A stretch of DNA of 7,891 nucleotides from positions 1 through 7,891 of the forward strand of contig JAGBTR010000014.1 in assembly GCA_017631215.1 (NCBI GenBank), read 5' to 3'. Under the pieces are notes generated by a model. That model was not told where the DNA came from. It saw only the letters and a list, made by a program, of their open reading frames with translations, and did not search any database. Made by a program: the position numbers and the translations under genes. The DNA is from Clostridia bacterium. Lineage in GTDB: Bacteria > Bacillota > Clostridia > Oscillospirales > CAG-272. This document shows, in pieces, positions 1 to 5,557 of this stretch. Position 1 is the first letter of the stretch, and each line of letters opens with the position of its first letter.

Positions 1-750
1 AGCTTTACCCGTCGGGCGGTGGACGATTACGGTATGATCCGCGCGGGCGACCGCATTGCCGTTGGCATTTCGGGCGGCAAGGATTCGCTGACGCTGCTCT
101 GCGCGCTGGCGCATCTGAGGCGGTTTTATCCGCAGCCGTTTGAGCTGGTCGCGGTGACGGTTGATATGGGCTTTGCCGAGCCGATGAAGCTGGACGGCGT
201 GCGCGCGCTGTGCGAGGAGCTGGGCGTACCGTATCACGTCAGCCCGACCGAAATTTACAAGATCATCTTTGAGGTGAGAAAAGAGAAGAACCCTTGCTCG
301 CTGTGCGCCAAGATGCGGCGAGGTGCGCTGCACAACGCGGCCAAGGAGCTGGGCTGCAACGTCGTGGCGCTGGGGCATCACTTTGACGACGTGGTGGACA
401 CGTTTATGCTCAATCTGTTCTTTGAGGGACGCATCGGCTGCTTCCAGCCCGTGACGTATCTGTCGCGCAAGGATCTGACCATGATCCGCCCGATGATCTA
501 TATGCCCGAGAAGGACGTGCGATATTTTGCCTCGCGCGCAGGACTGCCCGTGGTCAAGTCGACCTGCCCCGCCGACGGCAACACCGAGCGCGCCGAAATG
601 CAAAAGCTGCTCTCGGGACTCGAACGCACCTACCCGGGACTTCGTTACCGCATTTTCGGTGCGATCCAGCGTGGCGAGATCGATGGATTCCATCTGCCTA
701 AAACGGGGCGGATGATGGGCGAGAAGGATTATTGCGAGGAAGAGGAATAA
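1..750 (+). CDS. ttcA: TtcA-like tRNA 2-thiocytidine synthetase, 5' end cut by window
   Basis: This is an ATP-dependent tRNA thiolase of the PP-loop family. TtcA-type enzymes are known to place sulfur on cytidine 32 of tRNA in the cytoplasm, using an Fe-S cluster. The frame is open from base 1, so the true start lies upstream; the GTG at 19 is only an internal valine codon. Visible motifs are the ATP-pyrophosphatase P-loop SGGKDS (bases 70-87), a CxxC pair in PCSLC (cysteines at 295-297 and 304-306), the motif ALGHHFDD, and a third cysteine in STCPADG (565-567). These three cysteines match the cluster ligands of the family. About 245 codons are visible, so little of the N-terminus is missing. 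The acidic tail ends in EEEE. It is followed by a terminator, so it ends its transcription unit. A related PP-loop tRNA thiolase is possible, but the cysteine layout favours TtcA. Confidence 0.85.
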   Translation, partial: SFTRRAVDDYGMIRAGDRIAVGISGGKDSLTLLCALAHLRRFYPQPFELVAVTVDMGFAEPMKLDGVRALCEELGVPYHVSPTEIYKIIFEVRKEKNPCSLCAKMRRGALHNAAKELGCNVVALGHHFDDVVDTFMLNLFFEGRIGCFQPVTYLSRKDLTMIRPMIYMPEKDVRYFASRAGLPVVKSTCPADGNTERAEMQKLLSGLERTYPGLRYRIFGAIQRGEIDGFHLPKTGRMMGEKDYCEEEE

Positions 751-753
751 GTA

Positions 754-789
754 AACGATGCCCTGCGATTGCGGGGCGTTCGTTTTATT
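754..789 (+). terminator. Rho-independent terminator after ttcA
   Basis: The arms aacgatgccctgc (754-766) and gcggggcgttcgtt (771-784) pair over 13 bp, with one bulged T and two G-U pairs, around the loop gatt. A T-rich tail follows at 783-789. It starts 3 nt after the ttcA stop. A second small stem, ccaacc-tgc-ggttgg (797-811), with six T at 817-822 may be a backup. Confidence 0.75.
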
Positions 790-819
790 CGGTTTTCCAA
801 CCTGCGGTTGGATGGCTTT

Positions 820-831
820 TTTGACGTCAAA
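820..831. promoter_or_regulatory. 12-bp perfect palindrome, candidate operator
   Basis: TTTGACGTCAAA is a perfect palindrome ending 11 bp before the -35 box of the downstream XRE regulator gene. XRE-type repressors commonly bind short palindromes near their own promoters, so autoregulation is a reasonable inference, but nothing here proves binding. It also overlaps the T-run of the small hairpin at 797-822. Confidence 0.35.
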
Positions 832-842
832 CCAATGCGTGA

Positions 843-871
843 TTGATTTTTTGCGGGCAATTTGATATAAT
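843..871 (+). promoter_or_regulatory. Sigma-A-type promoter for the XRE/FtsK-gamma-like regulator
   Basis: A -35 box TTGATT (843-848) and a perfect -10 box TATAAT (866-871) are separated by 17 bp. The spacer contains the small inverted repeat ttgc-gg-gcaa (851-860). The predicted start near 878 leaves a leader of about 45 nt before the ATG at 922. Confidence 0.8.
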
Positions 872-921
872 AGAGGCGTAGCTACAAAACATTTGCCTGA
901 TGGCAGAAAGGATGATTTTGT

Positions 922-1908
922 ATGAAATTGAACGAACAGATCGCGGCGTTGAGAAAGAAGAAGGGCATCACGCAGGAGCAGTTGGCGGTCGTGCTGGGCG
1001 TGACGAATCAATCGGTATCCAAATGGGAGTCGGGGCAGTGCTGTCCCGATATCGAGCTGCTTCCCGATATTGCACGATATTTTGATGTGTCGATCGACGA
1101 GCTGATGGGCGTTGAGACGGCAGAAAAAGCGGAAAAGGGCGACAACTTCTATGACGAATTTGCCAAAATGCCGAACTTGTCCGGGGCGCTCAGCATTGCC
1201 TCGGACAACGGCGGTGCCAGCACGTCGATACTGCAACGGCGCTTGTCGATCGGTTACGGGCAAGCAAAGGCATTGGTGGAGAAGCTGATCGCGCTTGGTT
1301 ATATTGAGGAGCAAAGTGAGCACGGGCTTCACCGCATGACCATCAAAAACGGGATCCCGGGGACGCTGGCGTACGATATGCAGACAGGTTTTCTTGAAAG
1401 ACTCAAAAAACTGCCGTTCGTAGATGCGAGAAAGGTGTTGCTTGGCATGGCTTTTTCGGGGCACGCGACATATCTTTACGCGAAGGAGAATGTGATCGCC
1501 AATGTTGACAGTGCCGTGGATGCGGTGCTTGGCGGTCAATGGGGGTATTCTGCCATCAGCGAGCCTGAATTTACAACGGTCATGCGCGGGCAGACGGTGC
1601 TCTATTCCAACAACACGGCGTTGGATTTCAACGATGATAGAATTAGCAGAATATGCGACGTTTTGAAGGATCTTTCTGACAGAAAGCACTTGGCGGTGCT
1701 CTCTGCGCTTTATGCGCTGACGGTGCAGAATGAGGCGGTCTTTGCGGCTGTGGCGGACGTTGCCGAGCGTGCGGTGATGCACGAGGCCGACGTGCGCGAA
1801 TGCTTAAAGAAGGGTTTACGTGCCTACGTTTGTGAAGAGGACGGGAAGTATCGTATTCGCGGGGAGCAGATGGCGGTGGTGCCGATTCTTTCGATCCTTT
1901 GCTATTGA
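922..1908 (+). CDS. XRE-family regulator with FtsK-gamma-like winged helix
   Basis: This is a 328-residue cytoplasmic DNA-binding protein. Residues 3-63 are a typical XRE/Cro helix-turn-helix (KGITQEQLAVVLGVTNQSVS, then KWESG; recognition helix about 29-38). Residues 86-131 closely resemble the gamma winged helix of FtsK/SpoIIIE, with core ASTSILQRRLSIGYGQA at 99-115; in FtsK this domain reads the DNA motifs that orient the translocase. No ATPase or membrane segment is present, so this is a regulator and not a translocase. Residues 140-328 match nothing I recognise; about 255-313 could fold as another winged helix. The ATG at 922 follows gaaagga (906-912) with 9 nt spacing. It has its own promoter and is probably monocistronic. 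Its targets are unknown; autoregulation through the palindrome at 820-831 is inferred. I am sure of the HTH, fairly sure of the gamma-like segment, and unsure of the role. Confidence 0.85.
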   Translation: MKLNEQIAALRKKKGITQEQLAVVLGVTNQSVSKWESGQCCPDIELLPDIARYFDVSIDELMGVETAEKAEKGDNFYDEFAKMPNLSGALSIASDNGGASTSILQRRLSIGYGQAKALVEKLIALGYIEEQSEHGLHRMTIKNGIPGTLAYDMQTGFLERLKKLPFVDARKVLLGMAFSGHATYLYAKENVIANVDSAVDAVLGGQWGYSAISEPEFTTVMRGQTVLYSNNTALDFNDDRISRICDVLKDLSDRKHLAVLSALYALTVQNEAVFAAVADVAERAVMHEADVRECLKKGLRAYVCEEDGKYRIRGEQMAVVPILSILCY

Positions 1909-1966
1909 GGTGAAATATAAGACGGCGAACACAGGTCGTTCCTATGCGGTAACATCTTAATTTTTA

Positions 1967-2067
1967 CCCTCTCACCCGCTTCGCGGGAGCTCTCCCAAAG
2001 GGAGAGCCTTACGAATTTCAAGCCTCGCCCTTTGGGAGAGGTGGCATGCGTAGCATGGCGGAGAGGG
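1967..2067. repeat. MITE-like cruciform intergenic repeat
   Basis: A ~100-bp element with nested inverted repeats. The ends ccctctc (1967-1973) and gagaggg (2061-2067) pair. An inner 13-bp perfect inverted repeat pairs ctctcccaaaggg (1990-2002) with ccctttgggagag (2028-2040). Between them, at matching places on both arms, sit two small hairpins of different sequence: cccgc-ttc-gcggg (1975-1987) and catgc-gta-gcatg (about 2045-2057). The left arm can also fold on itself as ctctccc-aaa-gggagag (1990-2006). The element carries no gene. Similar 'cccaaaggg' palindromes are, from memory, scattered between genes of gut Clostridia; copy number needs a genome search. Confidence 0.7.
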
Positions 2068-2113
2068 GAATAAAGATAAAGCACCGCAAGGATAATCAAA
2101 ATTTGACAAAAAT

Positions 2114-2146
2114 ATCCCGCTATGTGTGAACCGTGGCGGGATTTTT
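2114..2146 (+). terminator. Terminator hairpin upstream of the sigma factor gene
   Basis: atcccgc (2114-2120) pairs with gcgggat (2136-2142), extended inwards by three weaker pairs, and is followed by a T-run (2142-2146). An A-run before the left arm (2108-2112) means it could also act on the opposite strand. It would end transcripts from the XRE regulator gene after they cross the cruciform repeat. Confidence 0.6.
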
Positions 2147-2159
2147 GCGACTATATGGG

Positions 2160-2171
2160 TGTACATGTACA
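2160..2171. promoter_or_regulatory. 12-bp perfect palindrome, candidate operator
   Basis: TGTACATGTACA is a perfect palindrome ending 6 bp before the ribosome-binding site (aagggag, 2178-2184) of the sigma factor gene. Its place in the leader suits a repressor site. No clear sigma-A promoter was found for this gene; a weak ECF-like promoter (GAACC at 2128-2132, CGAC at 2148-2151) is possible. Confidence 0.35.
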
Positions 2172-2193
2172 AAACGTAAGGGAGTGAATTCAC

Positions 2194-3003
2194 TTGGATG
2201 CGGAGCATCAAAACATTTTAGATCACTATGATGCGCTTGCCCGCATGGCGCGTGCGCGGTGCACGTCGCAGACGGATGCCGAGGATCTGGTCGCCGACAC
2301 TATGCTCGCCGCTTTTTCCTATCTGCATCGCGGCGGTGTTATTGAGCATCCCAAAACGTGGCTTGCCAATACGATGGTGCATTTGCATAACAGCTCGTTG
2401 CGGCGAAAGTACCGCACGCCCTTGGTGGTGGGGTTGGAGGCACTTGGCGACATGGCGGACGAGGACGACGAGGAAGCGGCGTATGCGCGTAGCGAGGAGG
2501 CAGCCGAGGTACGGCGCGTGCTCAACAATTTGGCGAGCACGGCGCGGTCGGTGCTGATCCGTTACTATTACAACGGACAGAGCGTGGCCGAGATCGCGGC
2601 GGCGCTGGGGCTTCCCGAGGGCACGGTCAAGAGCCGACTTTATGCGGGACGGGCGCAGGTGAAGAAAGGACTGGAAAAGATGGAGAATAAGAAGAATCAT
2701 ATTGCAGGGCGTTTGTACGTTTCGTGGAGCGGGAGCGACGGCCCGAATGGGTCGCCGACGACGCTGGTGGAGAACGATCTGATCGCGCAGAATCTTTTGA
2801 TCTTGGCGTATGACAAGCCTGTGACGATGTGCGAGCTTGCGGAGATGATCGGCGTTCCGACGGTGTACGTTGAGCCCATCGTGCAAAGGCTGGTGGACGG
2901 CGAGCTGATGGTGCATACCGAGGGCGACCGTTTTTACACGGATTTTGTGATCTTCAAGCCGAGGACAGCCGCTCGCGCTTTGATACGCAGCTTGCTTTTG
3001 TGA
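2194..3003 (+). CDS. ECF-like sigma-70 family factor with C-terminal winged helix
   Basis: This is an RNA polymerase sigma factor lacking regions 1 and 3. Residues about 8-75 form sigma region 2 (core DAEDLVADTMLAAF at 28-41, then HPKTWLANT). Residues about 105-160 form sigma region 4, with the HTH VAEIAAALGLPEGTVKSRLY at 131-150. An acidic linker (about 88-105) joins them. Unlike minimal ECF factors it continues into a segment (about 193-251) that looks like another winged helix. The TTG start follows aagggag with 9 nt spacing; no in-frame ATG fits better. After about residue 256 (FKP) the frame runs out into 13 residues of poor coding character and stops at TGA, while the coding signal continues in the next frame. 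The gene is therefore probably the front part of a longer sigma factor interrupted by a 1-nt deletion. No anti-sigma gene is adjacent, so control may lie in the C-terminal part. Target promoters are unknown. Confidence 0.85.
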   Translation: MDAEHQNILDHYDALARMARARCTSQTDAEDLVADTMLAAFSYLHRGGVIEHPKTWLANTMVHLHNSSLRRKYRTPLVVGLEALGDMADEDDEEAAYARSEEAAEVRRVLNNLASTARSVLIRYYYNGQSVAEIAAALGLPEGTVKSRLYAGRAQVKKGLEKMENKKNHIAGRLYVSWSGSDGPNGSPTTLVENDLIAQNLLILAYDKPVTMCELAEMIGVPTVYVEPIVQRLVDGELMVHTEGDRFYTDFVIFKPRTAARALIRSLLL

Positions 3004-3851
3004 AAGAGCATTTTGATGAGTTTTGGAGCGTGGTTAGTGCTATGGTGGATGACATTCGTGCGATGCCGTATGCTACGCTGCTGAACGGGCGGCAGATGCA
3101 CAAGCTGGAGCGGTATGCGGTGCTGCACGCGCTGCAGAAATTCAGGATCGGTATGACCTCGGACGACAAGATCAAGGCACCCAAGCGCCGCGATGGCGGT
3201 GCGTGGCTGGCACAGGGACACAGCTATCCTGCGGAATACGATCATAAAAGCGAACGCGAGTGTGAGCTGGCTGCTTACACCGTCAACGGCGGTCATCGGA
3301 CAAATCACACGGCGACGGCACTTAACGGCGCGAGCGAGCTATGGTTGCGCGAGTTTGATACGTTTGTATGGGATAACCCGAACCGCTTTGGTGTGGGTGC
3401 GGGCTACCGCCATTATTTTGACGGTATGATGCAGCTGCTCTGGTGTGTGGAGAAGGGCATCGATCCGAGCGAGGCGGGCGTTCACAGCGCGCTGATCGAG
3501 TCCATCCCCGACTACATCGACAAGACGGGCTTGCTCGTGCGTGAGGACGGTGTGCTCCGTGTGGATATCCCCGTGATGGAGAAGGCGGTCTACGGCGAGC
3601 TGCTACAAAAGATCGACGCGGCGGCGTGTCGCTTGCGAGAGGTGCTCGGTGAGGCGTTTGGGACGTTCCTCAAGGGGCAAGCCGTGGCAGTGCCCGCGCA
3701 TTTGACGAGCGTGCCGATGGACAAGCGGTATATGCCCGCAACAGCGTACATTGAGATGGCGGTCGTGATCGAGGCGTATGAGCGCGGCTTGCACATGAAG
3801 GGTGTGGACTTTTGCTGTCCTCCTGTGGTGTTGGTGTATACGGAGAAATAA
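3000..3851 (+). CDS. C-terminal part of frameshifted sigma factor, or coupled unknown protein
   Basis: A 283-codon frame whose first possible start is the GTG at 3000, overlapping the TGA of the sigma factor gene as GTGA. There is no Shine-Dalgarno site before that GTG. The same frame is already open and codon-plausible from 2961, reading EDSRSRFDTQLAFVKEHFDEFW, so I read it as the back part of one protein of about 552 residues (2194-3851). If it is expressed alone, termination-reinitiation at GTGA would be needed. The product is soluble, with no signal peptide or membrane segment. It is rich in Trp, Tyr and His, with motifs such as WLAQGHSYPAEYDH, FVWDNPNRFGVGAGYRHYFD and a terminal CCPP. 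I recognise no enzyme or ligand-binding family. By analogy with ECF factors whose C-terminal extensions replace an anti-sigma factor, a regulatory or sensing role is a guess. The reading frame is well supported; the function is not. Confidence 0.7.
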   Translation: MKEHFDEFWSVVSAMVDDIRAMPYATLLNGRQMHKLERYAVLHALQKFRIGMTSDDKIKAPKRRDGGAWLAQGHSYPAEYDHKSERECELAAYTVNGGHRTNHTATALNGASELWLREFDTFVWDNPNRFGVGAGYRHYFDGMMQLLWCVEKGIDPSEAGVHSALIESIPDYIDKTGLLVREDGVLRVDIPVMEKAVYGELLQKIDAAACRLREVLGEAFGTFLKGQAVAVPAHLTSVPMDKRYMPATAYIEMAVVIEAYERGLHMKGVDFCCPPVVLVYTEK

Positions 3852-3855
3852 AAGA

Positions 3856-3875
3856 GGGCGATTCGTGAATCACCC
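3856..3875. repeat. Short inverted repeat after the sigma factor region
   Basis: gggcgattc (3856-3864) and gaatcaccc (3867-3875) pair at 8 of 9 positions across a 2-nt centre. It starts 5 nt after the stop at 3851. It has no T-run, so it is a poor terminator, and it resembles short dispersed palindromes of Clostridia. Nothing else recognisable lies in 3880-3950. Confidence 0.45.
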
Positions 3876-3950
3876 CTACGGATTTGCACGTTTGCGTCAA
3901 ATTGCCCAAAAAGGGTGATGTAAAATCGGCAAAGTTCTCCAAAAGCCGAC

Positions 3951-3979
3951 TTGACAGTTTGCACAAAAAGGAATATAAT
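3951..3979 (+). promoter_or_regulatory. Perfect consensus sigma-A promoter of the antiporter gene
   Basis: TTGACA (3951-3956) and TATAAT (3974-3979) are both exact consensus boxes with the optimal 17-bp spacer. Transcription should begin near 3985-3987, inside the left arm of the hairpin at 3980-4012, giving a leader of about 70 nt. Confidence 0.92.
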
Positions 3980-4017
3980 GTCACGGGATCAATTCTTGAT
4001 TGATTCCGTGACTTTTT
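3980..4017 (+). terminator. Terminator hairpin overlapping the antiporter transcription start
   Basis: gtcacgggatcaa (3980-3992) pairs with ttgattccgtgac (4000-4012) over 13 bp with one G-U pair, around a 7-nt loop, followed by five T (4013-4017). It has the form of a strong intrinsic terminator. The left arm begins right after the -10 box, so only transcripts arriving from upstream contain the whole stem; transcripts from the local promoter lack its outer part. It may therefore insulate the antiporter gene from upstream read-through. An operator role is an alternative. Confidence 0.65.
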
Positions 4018-4056
4018 ATCTTATTTATTTTAGCCGATTTTCGGCAGGGAGAAAAC

Positions 4057-5382
4057 ATGGAAGTTTTATTTGCGATATCGCTCGCGCTTGTGGCGGGACT
4101 TGTGGCCTCGCGTTTGGTCAAGCCGCTGAAGCTGCCTGCGGTGACGGGTTATCTGATCGCGGGCATTCTGATCGGTCCGTATTGTCTGGGTCGAATCAAT
4201 CTGCCCGAGGGCTTTGACGTGCTTCATATGCTGCACACGACGCACGGCATTGAGGAGCTGGGTATCATTTCCAAGGTGGCGCTGGGCTTTATCGCCTTTG
4301 CCATCGGTACGGAATTTGAGCTGAAAAACCTCAAAAAGATCGGTAAACAGGCGACCGTTGTCGGCGTTGTGCAGGCACTGGTCACCGCGCTCGTGGTGGA
4401 TGCGGCGCTGATCGGTCTGCATTTCATTCTTGGAGAAGATAAGCTGCCGCTGTCGGTTGCCATCATTCTGGGCGCGATCGCCACGGCGACGGCACCCGCG
4501 GCGACGCTGATGGTCGTCAAGCAGTACAAGGCCAAGGGTCCCTTGACCAACATCCTTTTGCCCGTCGTTGCACTGGACGACGCGGTCGGTCTCGTTGTGT
4601 TCGCCGTTTCGTTTGGTGTGGCGCGCGCGATGGAGAGCGGCGTGGTCGATCTCGTTTCGATGGTGGTCAATCCCTTGATCGAGGTGGTCGGCTCGCTCAT
4701 TCTCGGCACGCTGATGGGCTTCCTCTTCTCGTGGGTCGAGGATCACTTCAAGTCCAACTCCAAGCGTCTTTGTCTGTCCATCACCTTCGTGCTGATGACG
4801 GTTTCGCTGTCGATGATCAGCTTCAGCATCGGCAAGGTACACGTTGGATTTTCGTCGCTGCTCGTTTGCATGATGCTGGGTACGGTGTTCTGCAACGTGT
4901 GTGACAGCGCGGACGAGCTGATGGAAAAAACGGACAAGTGGACGATGCCCATCTACGTTCTGTTCTTCGTGCTGAGCGGTGCAGAGCTGGAGCTGTCGGT
5001 CTTTACGAGCGGCATTATCGTGCTGATCGGTGTGGTCTACATTCTGTTCCGTTGTCTTGGTAAGTATTTCGGCGCGTTCTCGAGCGCGCTGATGACCAAG
5101 TGCGACAGCAACATCGTCAAGTATCTGGGTGTGACGCTGTTCCCGCAGGCGGGTGTGGCACTGGGAATGTCCATCATCGTCAAGGAGCAGATGGGCAACG
5201 AGATCGGTACGCTGGTCCGCAACATCATCCTGTTCTCGGTGCTTATCTATGAGCTGGTCGGACCGCTGCTGACCAAGATCGCGCTGACCCGTGCCGGCGA
5301 CATTACCCCTCGCGTTGAGGCACCCGCGACGCACGTCAGCGTGGCTGAGATGTTCGCAGATGACCTCGATGACGACGAGTGA
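4057..5382 (+). CDS. Cation:proton antiporter, CPA2 (Na+/H+ exchanger) family
   Basis: A 441-residue integral membrane protein with about a dozen hydrophobic segments from residue 1 to about 410. It should exchange Na+ or K+ for protons across the cell membrane. Family marks are the N-terminal LPAVTGYLIAGILIGP (27-41), a segment TATAPAAT (143-150) that fits the unwound helix of the ion site, and the acidic pair LDDAVGL with Asp174-Asp175; a DD pair is typical of electrogenic CPA2 members such as NapA. RCLGKYFGA (332-340) supplies a basic residue in a late helix, as in relatives. There is no C-terminal TrkA-N or TrkA-C domain, so the KefB/KefC type is unlikely; the tail is a short acidic stretch ending DDLDDDE. 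The ATG follows aggagg-like agggag (4046-4051) with 5 nt spacing. It is transcribed alone from a consensus promoter. Ion choice cannot be told from sequence. The last codons lie inside a 31-bp tandem repeat. Confidence 0.9.
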   Translation: MEVLFAISLALVAGLVASRLVKPLKLPAVTGYLIAGILIGPYCLGRINLPEGFDVLHMLHTTHGIEELGIISKVALGFIAFAIGTEFELKNLKKIGKQATVVGVVQALVTALVVDAALIGLHFILGEDKLPLSVAIILGAIATATAPAATLMVVKQYKAKGPLTNILLPVVALDDAVGLVVFAVSFGVARAMESGVVDLVSMVVNPLIEVVGSLILGTLMGFLFSWVEDHFKSNSKRLCLSITFVLMTVSLSMISFSIGKVHVGFSSLLVCMMLGTVFCNVCDSADELMEKTDKWTMPIYVLFFVLSGAELELSVFTSGIIVLIGVVYILFRCLGKYFGAFSSALMTKCDSNIVKYLGVTLFPQAGVALGMSIIVKEQMGNEIGTLVRNIILFSVLIYELVGPLLTKIALTRAGDITPRVEAPATHVSVAEMFADDLDDDE

Positions 5383-5475
5383 CCTCGTCGTATCGCTCGA
5401 TGACGACGAGTGACCTCGTCGCATCGCTCGATGACGCCGAATGACCTCGCCGCATCGCTCGATGACGTCGAATGA
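5365..5475. repeat. 31-bp tandem repeat across the antiporter stop codon
   Basis: Three full 31-bp units (5365-5395, 5396-5426, 5427-5457) and a partial fourth (5458-5475). Unit 2 differs from unit 1 by one base and unit 3 from unit 2 by three. Each unit starts ctcgatgacg and repeats the codons for the protein tail and its TGA. Units 1 and 2 fold into hairpins in which cgatgacgacgag faces ctcgtcg-atcg around a tgac loop; unit 3 pairs less well. The unit length is not a multiple of 3. Confidence 0.85.
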
Positions 5476-5485
5476 GCGGCTTTTT
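5449..5485 (+). terminator. Probable terminator of the antiporter gene
   Basis: gccgc (5449-5453) pairs with gcggc (5476-5480), with an inner tcga/tcga stem, and is followed directly by five T (5481-5485). It is built from the last units of the 31-bp repeat. The stem is broken by an internal loop, so strength is uncertain. Confidence 0.5.
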
Positions 5486-5516
5486 GCAAAAAAAATTGAT
5501 ATTTTATAAGAAATTT

Positions 5517-5540
5517 CTCAATTTGCTATTGATAATTGAG
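5517..5540. promoter_or_regulatory. Inverted repeat over the pgk -35 region, candidate operator
   Basis: ctcaatt (5517-5523) and aattgag (5534-5540) form a 7-bp dyad with a 10-bp centre, so the half-sites are 17 bp apart. It covers the predicted -35 box of pgk. The spacing suits a dimeric regulator, but the DNA is AT-rich and such dyads can occur by chance. It does not match the Rex or CcpA consensus. Confidence 0.3.
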
Positions 5541-5557
5541 GAAAAATGTGGTATCAT
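5529..5557 (+). promoter_or_regulatory. Sigma-A-type promoter for pgk-tpiA
   Basis: TTGATA (5529-5534, 5 of 6 to consensus) and TATCAT (5552-5557, 5 of 6) are 17 bp apart. An overlapping CATAAT at 5555-5560 is a less well spaced alternative -10. A small stem, ttggtaa/ttatcaa (5563-5580), would lie at the 5' end of the transcript. Confidence 0.65.

Noticed and set aside
19..21. GTG at 19 as the start of ttcA
   Set aside because: The frame is open to base 1 with family-like residues (TRRAVDDY), and there is no RBS before 19, so the gene starts upstream of the window.
900..1085. Small + strand frame starting at the ATG at 900
   Set aside because: It overlaps the XRE regulator in another frame, and its reading of the HTH region is meaningless.
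2103..2108. TTGACA as a -35 box for the sigma factor gene
   Set aside because: At 16-18 bp downstream there is no acceptable -10 box (tgtgaa/gtgaac), and a terminator hairpin follows.
2218..2916. Open frame on the - strand opposite the sigma factor gene
   Set aside because: His/Arg-rich composition and no motif; the + strand has clear sigma region 2 and 4 motifs.
3450..3457. GAGAAGGG octamers (also 6491-6498) as SpoIIIE/FtsK-orienting sites, suggested by the FtsK-gamma-like protein
   Set aside because: Both lie in coding sequence as Glu-Lys-Gly codons and are expected by chance; two copies in 7.9 kb prove nothing.
3876..3950. Riboswitch or small RNA between the sigma factor region and the antiporter promoter
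   Set aside because: Only short imperfect pairings were seen and no known aptamer core; it also lies upstream of the antiporter promoter.
4066..5424. Long open frame on the - strand (452 codons) opposite the antiporter gene
   Set aside because: The predicted peptide is an Arg/His/Gln-rich string with no domain, typical of an antisense shadow of a membrane protein gene.
5365..5475. CRISPR array
   Set aside because: The 31-bp units are directly adjacent with no spacers, overlap a gene's stop codon and diverge stepwise: a tandem repeat.
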